The position numbers and the translations under genes are program-made. Below, in pieces: positions 40,026 to 48,861 of a stretch of DNA of 64,000 bases (its first letter is position 1; every line of letters begins with the position of its first letter). The notes under the pieces are model-generated. The model did no database searches. It was not told the DNA's origin and saw only the letters and a list, made by a program, of their open reading frames with translations. Origin of the DNA: Acidimicrobiia bacterium (GTDB lineage Bacteria; Actinomycetota; Acidimicrobiia; IMCC26256; PALSA-555); assembly GCA_040881685.1 (NCBI GenBank), contig JBBECS010000019.1, positions 62,709-126,708 of the forward strand, read 5' to 3'.

Positions 40026-42171
40026 GGCGCTCGATCAAGAGATCGACCCGTTCACGTTTGAGATCATTCGACACAAGCTCTTTCGCGTGATCGATGAAGG
40101 CCTGATCACCTTGGGCAAGGTTTCGGGTACCGCCGTCACAGCCGATGGCCATGACGTGCTCGTTGCGCTCTACCTTCCCGATGGAAGTTTGTTGACCTGC
40201 GGTCTCGGATTCCTTGAGCACCTAGTTCCGGCATCTCGCGCCGTACGACAGATCACGTCAAGCTTTGCGGAAGACCCCGGTATCTTCGACGGCGACGTCT
40301 TCTTCGCGAATGATCCGTACACCGTCTCGATCCACTGCCCGGACATCTACATGATCACGCCGATCTTCTTCAACGGCGAACTCGCGACCTGGGTGGTCAA
40401 TTTTGTGCATGTCACCGATATTGGTGGCGTGGACGTTGGAGGGTTCTGCCCCAATGCCCGAGAGGTGTTCCACGAAGGCTTCAGCACCAAGGGCCTCAAG
40501 ATCATCGAGCGAGGAACCTTCCGCCGCGACGTGTACGAGACATTCCTGAACATGGTCCGCGACCCTGGCATGACGGGTCTTGACCTGAACTCGCAGATGG
40601 CGGCGAACTTCGTGGTGAAGGAGCGCATGCAGGGGTTGTACGACGAATACGGGCACAACGTTGTCGAGACGGTCGGCAAGAGGTTGATCGATGAGTCCGA
40701 GCAACGCCTACGTCGCAGATTGCTCGAGCTCCCGGATGGAACATGGCGAGCGGTTAAGTACCTTGACGTACCGGACAAGACGCACCGACTTGTGCTCGCG
40801 GCAACAAAGGAAGGCGACCAGCTCACCTACGACTTCACCGGAACTGACCCCCAAACCGACTTTCCCGTCAACTGCCACTACTGGCACACAAAGGGTGAAG
40901 CGATGGCGCCGGTGCTGCCGCTTTTGGCGTGGGACATGACCTGGAACGACGGAGTCCTGCGGTGCCTCGATGTAGTGGTCCCCGAGGGCTGCTTGCTCAA
41001 CGCCGTTCGTCCGGCTCCTATCTCGCTGAACACGGTCTCGAGCGGCTTCGCCGTGAAGATCCTTTCCAACGCCGTTCTCGCGAAAATGCTCGCTGCATCA
41101 CCCGCATACAGCGATCGCGCGGTGGGGTGCTGGACAGGTTCACAGGCCGCCGACGTCGTCGGCGGTGTGAACAGGTATGGCGAGTTCGTGGCGCAGGTAG
41201 GCACTGACGTGTTCGCCATGCCGGAAGGGGCACGTTCGTTCGCCGACGGAGCTGGATCGGGTGGCTTCGTAGCACATGTTGCTCTCACCATGGGCAACGT
41301 AGAAACCGAAGAGCAGGCCGTACCCAAGCGCTTCTTGTACCGACGAGTGGTCCCAGATTCAGGAGGTGTCGGGAAGTTCCGCGGCGGTCCCGCACACGAA
41401 CGGGCGGTCGTACCCCACGGTGGCGCCACGGACGAGATGACCGCAGTCGTGATACCGGGAACGGGCGAAGATGCGCCGGGAACGCCTGGCACATCGGGTG
41501 GATACCCGGGCGCAACCTCCGCGCACCGGATCTTCCGCAAGAGCAACGTCGACCAGTTTCCCTGGAACCTCGAAGCCACCACCGGCGAGCAGGTCGACGA
41601 CGCCCGTGCGACATCACTCCAAGTGTCGAGCAAGGACATTCTCTATCTCCGGTCGGAAGGTGGCGGAGGCTACGGGGATCCCTTGGACAGAGACCCGGAG
41701 CTCGTGCTCCAGGACGTCCTACTGCAGATCGTGACGGCCGAAGCCGGTCGTGCCGCATACGGCGTCATCGTCGACGAGCTCGCACGTCGTGTTGACGTCG
41801 AGGCCACCCGCACCCAGCGTACGAAGCTCAGGGAACAGCGACTGGGGAAGTCCGTAGACATCCCCTCCCTCGAGCGGCAGATTGTCGAGCGGACGAAGTA
41901 CCGCATCAACGAGTACCTCCAACTGACCGCCGAGGGTACCGACGTCCAATGCACTTGGTGCGGTGCCATCGTCGGGCCAGCGAGTGACCCCTGGACCGAC
42001 CACGCCACCCGACGAACATCACCGGTCGCCCTCGAAGGTCCCCCGAAGACAATTAGTAGCGACTTCGTCCTGCAAGAGTTCTTCTGTCCCACGTGTGCAA
42101 CGTGTCTGGAGGTTCAGGTCACGAAGGCAGACGAAGCGCCCCTAGAGGACGTCATCTCGCGTTGGCCTTGA
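40018..42171 (+). CDS. HyuB-type subunit (copy 2) with C-terminal zinc-ribbon-like extension
   Basis: A 717-residue Hydantoinase_B homologue (PFTFEIIRHKLFRVIDEG, FANDPYTVSIHCPDIYM, GGGGYGDPLDRDPELVLQDV) with about 130 extra residues. The extension contains two CxxC pairs, CTWCGAIVGP and FFCPTCATCLEVQV, spaced about 45 residues apart, which looks like a zinc ribbon. Acetone and acetophenone carboxylases have a small separate subunit with zinc-binding cysteines; here a comparable module appears fused to HyuB. The fusion favours a carboxylase over a hydantoinase, though it is not proof. The start ATG overlaps HyuA copy 2 by 8 bp. Confidence 0.9.
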   Translation: MGKALDQEIDPFTFEIIRHKLFRVIDEGLITLGKVSGTAVTADGHDVLVALYLPDGSLLTCGLGFLEHLVPASRAVRQITSSFAEDPGIFDGDVFFANDPYTVSIHCPDIYMITPIFFNGELATWVVNFVHVTDIGGVDVGGFCPNAREVFHEGFSTKGLKIIERGTFRRDVYETFLNMVRDPGMTGLDLNSQMAANFVVKERMQGLYDEYGHNVVETVGKRLIDESEQRLRRRLLELPDGTWRAVKYLDVPDKTHRLVLAATKEGDQLTYDFTGTDPQTDFPVNCHYWHTKGEAMAPVLPLLAWDMTWNDGVLRCLDVVVPEGCLLNAVRPAPISLNTVSSGFAVKILSNAVLAKMLAASPAYSDRAVGCWTGSQAADVVGGVNRYGEFVAQVGTDVFAMPEGARSFADGAGSGGFVAHVALTMGNVETEEQAVPKRFLYRRVVPDSGGVGKFRGGPAHERAVVPHGGATDEMTAVVIPGTGEDAPGTPGTSGGYPGATSAHRIFRKSNVDQFPWNLEATTGEQVDDARATSLQVSSKDILYLRSEGGGGYGDPLDRDPELVLQDVLLQIVTAEAGRAAYGVIVDELARRVDVEATRTQRTKLREQRLGKSVDIPSLERQIVERTKYRINEYLQLTAEGTDVQCTWCGAIVGPASDPWTDHATRRTSPVALEGPPKTISSDFVLQEFFCPTCATCLEVQVTKADEAPLEDVISRWP

Positions 42172-42194
42172 GGCATGCCGCGAGTTAGGACCGA

Positions 42195-43595
42195 TCACGG
42201 CAATTGAGGGGCAGACTTATCGCCCTGGCCTTCTCGCAGTCGGGCGTCTCCCTTCAAGGAATCAGGGTCGTCGGGAAAGTTTCGAGCAGTGCGGATACCG
42301 AGCACGGCGGACAACACCAACATGCCGAACACGACGGCGAGAGCGTCGCGACGCGCAACACCATTCGCAGCTGCCAGCGCGAGCAAGGCCCCCCCGATAC
42401 CCGTCCCGAGCGCTTGGCCCAACACGTCGCTCAGCTGAAGCGATGCGGTTGCCTCACCCTGGCGTCCAGCCGGCGCCTCGGACAGCGCGGCCAGCGCGGT
42501 GGTCGGATACGACAACCCCATCCCCAGACCTGCAGTTGCCCAGATGACTGCGACGACCGCAGTGGGAACGCCACGTACCAAGACCAGCGCAGCGCCGCCG
42601 GTTGCGATACCTACGGTTGCCACGCCGACGGTCACCATCGTTCGCCTCGCCCATCGGCCCGTGAGTCGTGCCTGAAGCCATGCGCCACAAGCCCAGAGCA
42701 GAGTGGCCGGTGTGAGCACAGCACCTACGGTCACCGAACTGAGATCCCGCACGCGGGTGAGCGAAAACGCGAGAAACGCGTTCGCCCCGAAGAATGCGAA
42801 CGTCTCAAGCCAACGAGTTGCAACGATCGCCGGGAGGCCATGACGGGCGCGAGCCGTACCAGGTGGCGTGAGTGTTCGGAACGCCGGCAGACCCACGAGC
42901 AAGCCGATCGCTACGCATGGTCCGAGCACCAGAGCGCTCTTCGAACCCAAGCCTGTGATGATGAGCCCAGCGGCGATTGCGAGTGCGACGGCCGGCCCAA
43001 TGGGCAGTGCGGTCGTCGGCTGAGAGGAAGAGGGGCGGAGCGTCCGCATAACGGGTAGTGAGATCGATGTCGCAACGATGGGCATAGCGATCAAGGCCAA
43101 GAAAACGAAACGCCATCCGACAGCGTCCGTGATCAGACCTGCGAGCGCCGGCGAGACCAACCCCGGGACAATCCAGGCGGTCGAGAGCAACGCGAACTGA
43201 TGGGGCCGCTCCCGTTCTTCGAACGCTTGCCCGATCGTCACATACGCCGTGACGACCATTGCTCCGGCCCCAAGACCTTGTACGGCGCGTCCAGCGATGA
43301 ACACTGGCATGGAGGGGGCCAAGCCGCACACGACCATGCCCGTTGTGAAGATCGAGAGGCCCACGATGAAGGGGAGCGCGGGGCCGTGACGGTCCGCGGC
43401 ATGACCGACGATGACGACACCGACCAAGTTGGCGAGCATGAACGCTGCAAAGGTCCAGCCGTACAGATCAGTCCCACCGAGATCACGGGCGACTCGCGGA
43501 GCAACCGTGGTCACGGCCAACGCTTCGAAGGCCACGACCGCGACATTGAGCATCAACCCAATCGACAGTCGCCGCCGGGAAGGTCCCTCGATCAC
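42195..43595 (-). CDS. MFS transporter, EmrB/QacA-like
   Basis: A 466-residue major facilitator with at least twelve membrane spans. The loop 2-3 signature is VGHAADRHGPALPFIVG, and motif C-like AWIVPGLVSPALAGLITDAVGWRFVF marks the drug:proton antiporter group. The start is a GTG at 43595 with GGAG upstream. It converges on HyuB copy 2 and is divergent from the amidohydrolase. A minus-strand GATATG at the standard offset in site 8 would drive it with a leader of about 148 bp. It may export a toxic intermediate or import the substrate. Confidence 0.88.
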   Translation of the reverse strand: MIEGPSRRRLSIGLMLNVAVVAFEALAVTTVAPRVARDLGGTDLYGWTFAAFMLANLVGVVIVGHAADRHGPALPFIVGLSIFTTGMVVCGLAPSMPVFIAGRAVQGLGAGAMVVTAYVTIGQAFEERERPHQFALLSTAWIVPGLVSPALAGLITDAVGWRFVFLALIAMPIVATSISLPVMRTLRPSSSQPTTALPIGPAVALAIAAGLIITGLGSKSALVLGPCVAIGLLVGLPAFRTLTPPGTARARHGLPAIVATRWLETFAFFGANAFLAFSLTRVRDLSSVTVGAVLTPATLLWACGAWLQARLTGRWARRTMVTVGVATVGIATGGAALVLVRGVPTAVVAVIWATAGLGMGLSYPTTALAALSEAPAGRQGEATASLQLSDVLGQALGTGIGGALLALAAANGVARRDALAVVFGMLVLSAVLGIRTARNFPDDPDSLKGDARLREGQGDKSAPQLP

Positions 43596-43749
43596 GGGTC
43601 GGGCTCCGCGAGTCCGATGAGCTCTACGACAGGCGGCATGAGTTGTCCGCAGTCGTCACCCCGTGACGCTGCGAGCGCGGCTGATCTCGGCGCTCTCCCC
43701 GCATGCGGGCTCTCCCAAGCTGGCGCACCTAGCACGTCGTCGGAGACAC

Positions 43750-43791
43750 CATATCCTGCTTACCTTGCGATCGACAGAAGAACTCTATAGT
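43750..43791. promoter_or_regulatory. Divergent promoter with 12-bp palindrome (site 8)
   Basis: TTGCGATCGACA at 43765-43776. Plus strand: TATAGT (43786-43791) at the standard 21-bp offset, driving the amidohydrolase with a leader of about 70 bp. Minus strand: TGTCGATCGCAA then GATATG (43755-43750) at the same offset, toward the MFS gene. One of the clearest symmetric examples. Confidence 0.7.
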
Positions 43792-43867
43792 CTCCGGTCG
43801 ACTCGGTGCTCGTGAAGCCGACCGAAGGAGCCGAGCCTCATCAATAGCGGGATCTCGAGGTTGGGGA

Positions 43868-44818
43868 ATGCACGTCATCGCGATCGAAGAGCACTTCATC
43901 ACCCCGGAGGGGTTTGCACTCAGCGACGAACGGGTGAGCGTTCCGACACAACGGTGGGAAGAGCAGCTCGCGAGCTTGGGGGAGCGTCGCCTGGCCGACA
44001 TGGACGCGGCCGGGATCGATGTCCAGGTGCTCTCGACCCCTCCGATCGGCGTCGAGGAACTTGATCCCGTCGACGCCATCCCGATGGCGAAGCAAGTAAA
44101 CGACGTGCTCGCGAGCGCCATTGCAGAACATCCTGAGCGTTTCGCAGGGTTCGCTGTCCTGCCCATGCTGGACGCGACGGCAGCAGCAGATGAGCTGGAG
44201 CGAACGGTCCGCGAGTTCGGTTTCAAGGGTGCCCTGATCAACGGCCACACCCGCGGTCGCTTTCTCGACGACCAGGACTTCTGGCCTGTCTTCGAGCGCG
44301 CCGAGGCGCTCGAGGTGCCGATCTACCTCCATCCGACGCGTCCGCCTCAAAAGGTCGTTGAGGCCTATTACTCGGATCTCCCAGGAATGGTTGGAAATGC
44401 CCTGGCTCTGGCGGGCTGGGGTTGGCATTGCGAAACCGGCCTGCACATGCTTCGAATGGTGGTTGGCGGCGTCTTCGATCGATTCCCAAGCTTGAGCGTC
44501 ATCATCGGCCACATGGGCGAGAACGTCCCGTTCTCGCTAGCTCGAGCGGACGAGATCCTCACTCCCTACGCGAACTTGCAGAAGCGAGTCGGCGACTACT
44601 TCCACGAGAACATCTACATCACGACCAGCGGGTATTTCACGTTCGCGCCGCTGTTATGCGCCCTCATGGTCCTCGGCGCAGATCGCATCCTGTTTGCCAC
44701 CGACTATCCGTACAGCGACATGGCGGAGGGACGCGCATTTCTTGATGCCGCCCCCATCAATCCAACCGATCGCGAAAAGATCGCGCACGGGAACGCCGAA
44801 CGGCTGCTCCGGATGTGA
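43868..44818 (+). CDS. Amidohydrolase-2 family decarboxylase (gamma-resorcylate decarboxylase-like)
   Basis: A 316-residue TIM-barrel metal enzyme. The N-terminal metal motif is IAIEEHF (E-x-H), as in gamma-resorcylate and related non-oxidative decarboxylases. Further expected ligands are the histidine in VPIYLHPTRPP, histidine in SVIIGHMGENVPF and the aspartate in ILFATDYPYSDM. It would remove CO2 from a hydroxylated aromatic or heteroaromatic acid, or run as a reversible carboxylase. It heads an operon with the FAD oxidoreductase 52 bp downstream. Confidence 0.9.
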   Translation: MHVIAIEEHFITPEGFALSDERVSVPTQRWEEQLASLGERRLADMDAAGIDVQVLSTPPIGVEELDPVDAIPMAKQVNDVLASAIAEHPERFAGFAVLPMLDATAAADELERTVREFGFKGALINGHTRGRFLDDQDFWPVFERAEALEVPIYLHPTRPPQKVVEAYYSDLPGMVGNALALAGWGWHCETGLHMLRMVVGGVFDRFPSLSVIIGHMGENVPFSLARADEILTPYANLQKRVGDYFHENIYITTSGYFTFAPLLCALMVLGADRILFATDYPYSDMAEGRAFLDAAPINPTDREKIAHGNAERLLRM

Positions 44819-44870
44819 ACCCGCATCGATAGAACGTGCCGTTGCCTGCCGTTCTTCGGGAAGGGGACTG

Positions 44871-46529
44871 ATGGATGAGAGGCCACTAGATCGGGCTGAG
44901 GTAGTGGTCGTTGGTGGAGGGCACAACGGACTGATTTGTGCTGCGTACTTAGCTCGAGCGGGTCTCGACGTCTGCGTCGTAGAGAAGAACGAAACGTGCG
45001 GAGGTGCGCTCTACAGCACATCACGGGCTGGCGTCACGCTTGAGCTCGGAGCGGTCGACCATTCAACGATCGTGGCGTCGCCGATCCCAGAGGAGCTAGA
45101 GCTCGAGCGGCATGGCCTCGAGTACATCTACCGAACAAACAACGCGATGCACCTGTTCGGCGACGGAACCGAGATCGCGATTGCTGCAGATCCAAAGGAC
45201 ACGGCTCGCTCAATCGCACAGGTGGACGAGGCCGACGCGAGCGCGTGGTTCGAGTTGGTGGATCTCTCTCGCCGACTCATGGGCCTCACGGCCGAGTTGT
45301 CGAACGGTCGAAATGTTCCGATGTCGGTTGCGCTGCGCGCGGGTCGACTGGCGTTGGGACGGAAAGGCCGTCCGCTGATGGAGCTCGCGACGATGCCGGT
45401 CGCCGACTTAGCCCAGAAGTGGTTCCGCAGCCCTCACATGCGAGCCCTGGCCATCTTCCGCACGGCGTTCTCGGGCCTCCCCGCGTCGTATCCCGGAACC
45501 GGGGCCTTCTTTTGTCTCACCCCCGCAGGTCACGGGCGGCGGTACGCCCGGCCCAGAGGGGGATCTCCCGCGTTCGTAGCTGCGCTTGAGCGGGCCGTGA
45601 CTTCGGCCGGCGGTCGAATCGAACCGGGATTTGCCGTGTCAACCGTCACGCAGCGGTCCGATGGGTGGGAAGTGCGATCGAGGCAAGGTTCCATGTTGCA
45701 CGCGTCAAGGGCGGTGGTATCGGCGATCCCGCCGCAGGATCTGGTCTTGGACATGATCCAGCCTCATGACGCGATTCCGGCGAAGCTCCGCCAGCGTTTC
45801 GAACGCGTCGAGGTGGTAAGCGGGAACCTCAGCCAGTTCGGTATTGCCTCGGTGCTGAGAGAGCGCCCCGATCTTGGCGTCGTTGAGGGCAGCGGGTTCG
45901 AGGGCTCGATGTTGTGGCTTCTGGCGGATCCGTCCGCCGCGTTGGAGTCTCAGGCCGCCGCGTTGACAGGAGATCTTGCGCCAAGGCCGAGCGTGATCGT
46001 GACCATTCCTTCGATCGTCGATGTGTCTCTTGGGAAACCCCCGAACGCTTCGATGTGGATCAACAGCTTCATGGCCCACCAACTCGACCGAGTAGGCGGT
46101 TGGGAGTCAGCGCGCGCGGAGGCTGCCGACACGGTCTGGGCCACCATCGAAGCGTGCCTGCCCGGGCTGAGGGACCGCGTTACTGAGTCGATACTGATGA
46201 CGCCGGATGACCTCAGCGCGCGCACGGGCGCAACCAACGCCGCAACCCATCTCGCTCCGACGTTGGATCAACTGCTCGGCGACCGTCCGGTGCGCGGAAG
46301 CGCACAGCATCGCTTGGGAGTGCCGGGGATTTATCTCACCGGTGCGGGGACGCATCCAGGGCCGAGCGTCAGCGGCTTGCCTGGCCGCGCGTGCGCTGAA
46401 GCGGTGCTTGCTGATCTCGCCCGCAGTAATGGTCGAGGTCGTCGCGCCCAGCGAGCGCGATGGATGGGTGCGGAAAGGTCGCGGGCGAGGAACCTCGTGA
46501 GACTGACGCGGCAGGTACGCAGCGGCTGA
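44871..46529 (+). CDS. FAD-dependent oxidoreductase, phytoene-desaturase/PYROXD2-like
   Basis: A 552-residue flavoprotein with an N-terminal dinucleotide fold (VVVVGGGHNGLICAAYLARA, then CVVEKNETCGGAL) and a C-terminal FAD contact (GIYLTGAGTHPGPSVSGLPG). This family includes carotenoid desaturases, but the PYROXD2-like branch is common in degradation clusters with unknown substrates. The ATG at 44871 follows GAAGGGGA. No other carotenoid genes are near. It probably dehydrogenates a ring intermediate made by the preceding decarboxylase. Confidence 0.88.
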   Translation: MDERPLDRAEVVVVGGGHNGLICAAYLARAGLDVCVVEKNETCGGALYSTSRAGVTLELGAVDHSTIVASPIPEELELERHGLEYIYRTNNAMHLFGDGTEIAIAADPKDTARSIAQVDEADASAWFELVDLSRRLMGLTAELSNGRNVPMSVALRAGRLALGRKGRPLMELATMPVADLAQKWFRSPHMRALAIFRTAFSGLPASYPGTGAFFCLTPAGHGRRYARPRGGSPAFVAALERAVTSAGGRIEPGFAVSTVTQRSDGWEVRSRQGSMLHASRAVVSAIPPQDLVLDMIQPHDAIPAKLRQRFERVEVVSGNLSQFGIASVLRERPDLGVVEGSGFEGSMLWLLADPSAALESQAAALTGDLAPRPSVIVTIPSIVDVSLGKPPNASMWINSFMAHQLDRVGGWESARAEAADTVWATIEACLPGLRDRVTESILMTPDDLSARTGATNAATHLAPTLDQLLGDRPVRGSAQHRLGVPGIYLTGAGTHPGPSVSGLPGRACAEAVLADLARSNGRGRRAQRARWMGAERSRARNLVRLTRQVRSG

Positions 46530-46572
46530 CGAGCTGCGTCCGTGCTGGGGGGGCACTGCGTTGTGACGTGGT

Positions 46573-47463
46573 CTAGACCGAGGCCGAGAGCTCGGAAAGC
46601 CGGGCTACCGCAGGTGCACACGAGCGCTCGATCCAGGCGGCTGGCTCTTCGTTTGGTGGCATTACCTTGACGGACTGGATGCCGAGCACGGCGTAGTTCG
46701 TCATCTCTTCGACGAAGGTATCGACGTCGTCGGCAAGCAGGGTCTCTCCGTTGTACAGGATCGTCTTGCGGATGGCGCTGTAGTCGCGGCCAACGTCATC
46801 ACAATGCCTCCGCAACACATCGAGTTTGTGCGCGACGACCTCAGGCGAAGCCGGGAGCAAATTGCACGCGTCCGCGTATTGGGCGACCAACCGAAGCGTC
46901 TTTTGCTCGCCACTACCCCCGACGAGGACCGGCGGACTGGGCACGCTCAACGGCGAGGGCGAGCACAGGGTTTCGTCAAGCTGGTAGTAGCGCCCTCGGA
47001 ACGGGCCATTGTTTCTCGGGTCCCACATCTGGCGGCAGAGCTGAAGCACTTCCTCCAACCGCGCGAAACGCTCGGTCAATGGCGGGAGTGGCACACCGAG
47101 ACCGCGGTGCTCCCGCTCGTACCAGGCTGCCCCGATCCCCAGGGCCGCCCGACCACCGGACAGCACGTCGAGGGTTGATACGACCTTGGCAAGAAGTCCT
47201 GGGTGTCGATAGGTGACGCCGGTCACGAGTAGGCCCAGTTGCACGCTCGACGTGTTCGCCGCGAGGAAGCCAAGGGTGGTGTAGCCCTCGAGCATGGGGT
47301 CCTCCGCCGCGCCCATGCGGTCGATCTGGAAATAGTGGTCCATGACGGACAGCCAGGTGGCGCCAGACGCCTCTGTTGCCTCGGCAATGTGGACAAGCTC
47401 GGAGACGATCGTGGATGTGGAGCCGCGAAAGGTGAATACGGGGATGTGAATGCCGAGTTCCAA
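46573..47463 (-). CDS. LLM-class (F420-type) oxidoreductase
   Basis: A 296-residue luciferase-like monooxygenase-fold protein (ELGIHIPVFTFRGSTSTIV; SVMDHYFQIDRMG; GGRAALGIGAAWYEREHRG), closest to actinobacterial F420-dependent subfamilies. The start is TTG at 47463, supported by a perfect AGGAGG 5 bp upstream. It converges on the FAD oxidoreductase. Different subfamily from the LLM at 14560. Reaction unknown. Confidence 0.9.
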   Translation of the reverse strand: MELGIHIPVFTFRGSTSTIVSELVHIAEATEASGATWLSVMDHYFQIDRMGAAEDPMLEGYTTLGFLAANTSSVQLGLLVTGVTYRHPGLLAKVVSTLDVLSGGRAALGIGAAWYEREHRGLGVPLPPLTERFARLEEVLQLCRQMWDPRNNGPFRGRYYQLDETLCSPSPLSVPSPPVLVGGSGEQKTLRLVAQYADACNLLPASPEVVAHKLDVLRRHCDDVGRDYSAIRKTILYNGETLLADDVDTFVEEMTNYAVLGIQSVKVMPPNEEPAAWIERSCAPAVARLSELSASV

Positions 47464-47678
47464 TGAGCCTCCTGGATCCAGGCTACCGAAGGCTCAACTT
47501 GAGCTGGGTAGGCACGGTAGGGGCGAGCACCGTACAGATGCGTGTGCCGAACATCTCGTCATGATTGTGGAGGCTGCTGGTGCACATTGCCCGGACCGCT
47601 GTCCATCGGTGCCGATCGTGGTCAAGATGGCGGATTCGGTCGGCAACGAAGGCGGAGGGTTGGGCCAGACGCAAGGAT

Positions 47679-47736
47679 AGGGCGGCGCATCCTCGACTCC
47701 CTCGCTCGAAGAGCAAGGGGAAGAGTGCGCCGCCCT
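47679..47736 (-). terminator. Long hairpin downstream of BMP copy 2
   Basis: An 11-bp perfect stem, AGGGCGGCGCA (47679-47689) with TGCGCCGCCCT (47726-47736). Inside it is a second imperfect stem, CCCTCGCTC with GAGCAAGGG. It starts 10 bp past the BMP stop on the minus strand and is the strongest terminator candidate in the window. The outer stem is symmetric and could also stop plus-strand read-through. Confidence 0.75.
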
Positions 47737-47745
47737 ACCGCTGAT

Positions 47746-48861
47746 CTACTCCGCTGGGAGCTCGCCGATGACGCCCTCCACAAACAACGTGGACATCTCT
47801 TCAAGATCGGCGGTCTCGCCAGCTGCTACGACGACCGTTCCGTCTTGCCGATTGATGGGGCCTCCGAATACTACGAACGACCCATCGGCGATTTCCTTCT
47901 GCTTGGCCTTGATCTCCGCACGAACGTCCGCGGGAACATTCTTCTTGCTGATGAAGATCTTCACCAAGCCGTCAGCCGTGCTGCCGAAGTAGCCCTCTGC
48001 ACTCCATGAGTCGTCCATGACAGCCTCCGCCCTCGCCACGAAGTAGGGACCCCACTTCGCATAGGGCGCGGCGAGGAACGTCTCCGGCCCGAACTGCTGG
48101 ACCTTAGGATCGCTGTGACCCATCCACGGCAAGTCCTCATCCAGCGCCACCTGGGCCGCCGCAGGCGACCCGGTCTGCTGCACGATGAGTTCGGCCCCTT
48201 CGTCGATGAGTGCTTCGCTTGCCTGCTGGTCCGCAGTTGGGTCATCGAAGTCGTTGGTGAACACGACCTGCACTGTCGCTTCTGGATTCACCGAACGAGC
48301 ACCAAGGGTGAACGCATTGATGTCCCAGACAATGATCGGGATGGCGAACGGTGCAATCATGCCGTACTTACCCGACGGGACTTCCCGAGCAGCGAGAACA
48401 CCTGCGAGGTAGTAGGCCTCGAATCGTGCATAGTCGTACGTATTGAGGTTGTCAGCCTGCTGGAACCCGAGCAGATGCTCAAACTTGACGTCGGGATAGT
48501 CCGCCGCCGCCGCAAGGACTTGGTCTCCGTATCCGAAGGACTGCGCAAAGATCAAGTCGAAGCCCTCATCCGCGAGCCTCGCGAAGGTCTGTTCAGAGCC
48601 AGGCCCTTCGGGGATGTCATCGACCGCTTCGACCTCCGCGCACGGGAGCTTCTTCTGCAGGTACCGTTCGCCGGTCTTGAGACCGCCCTCGAAACCTGGC
48701 AGCGAAGCGTCGCCTTCGTAAACCATTGCGACCCGAATGCACGGCTCGTCGTTAGGGCCGGCGACCGCGACGCCACTGCCGGCAGCACTTAGGACGAGCG
48801 CTAAGGCAACTGCAATGCCAATTGCCGACGCGCACTTGCCCTTACCTCTTGAAACTCCCAC
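47746..48861 (-). CDS. BMP-family ABC transporter substrate-binding protein (copy 2)
   Basis: A 371-residue paralogue of the BMP protein at 6930. A signal peptide covers the first 34 residues or so (hydrophobic core AIGIAVALALVLSAAGSGVAVA, cleavage after AVA) with no lipobox. The cysteines of DEPCIRVAM and KLPCAEVEA match those of copy 1. The start is the GTG at 48861 with GGGGGAGAA upstream; the longer open frame is not used because the signal peptide begins here. It is divergent from the ABC transporter operon, with site 9 between them, and is the obvious partner of that transporter. Confidence 0.93.
   Translation of the reverse strand: MGVSRGKGKCASAIGIAVALALVLSAAGSGVAVAGPNDEPCIRVAMVYEGDASLPGFEGGLKTGERYLQKKLPCAEVEAVDDIPEGPGSEQTFARLADEGFDLIFAQSFGYGDQVLAAAADYPDVKFEHLLGFQQADNLNTYDYARFEAYYLAGVLAAREVPSGKYGMIAPFAIPIIVWDINAFTLGARSVNPEATVQVVFTNDFDDPTADQQASEALIDEGAELIVQQTGSPAAAQVALDEDLPWMGHSDPKVQQFGPETFLAAPYAKWGPYFVARAEAVMDDSWSAEGYFGSTADGLVKIFISKKNVPADVRAEIKAKQKEIADGSFVVFGGPINRQDGTVVVAAGETADLEEMSTLFVEGVIGELPAE

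Noticed and set aside
44871..46529. Carotenoid biosynthesis (phytoene desaturase)
   Set aside because: Only the general flavoprotein family matches; no phytoene synthase or other carotenoid gene is present.
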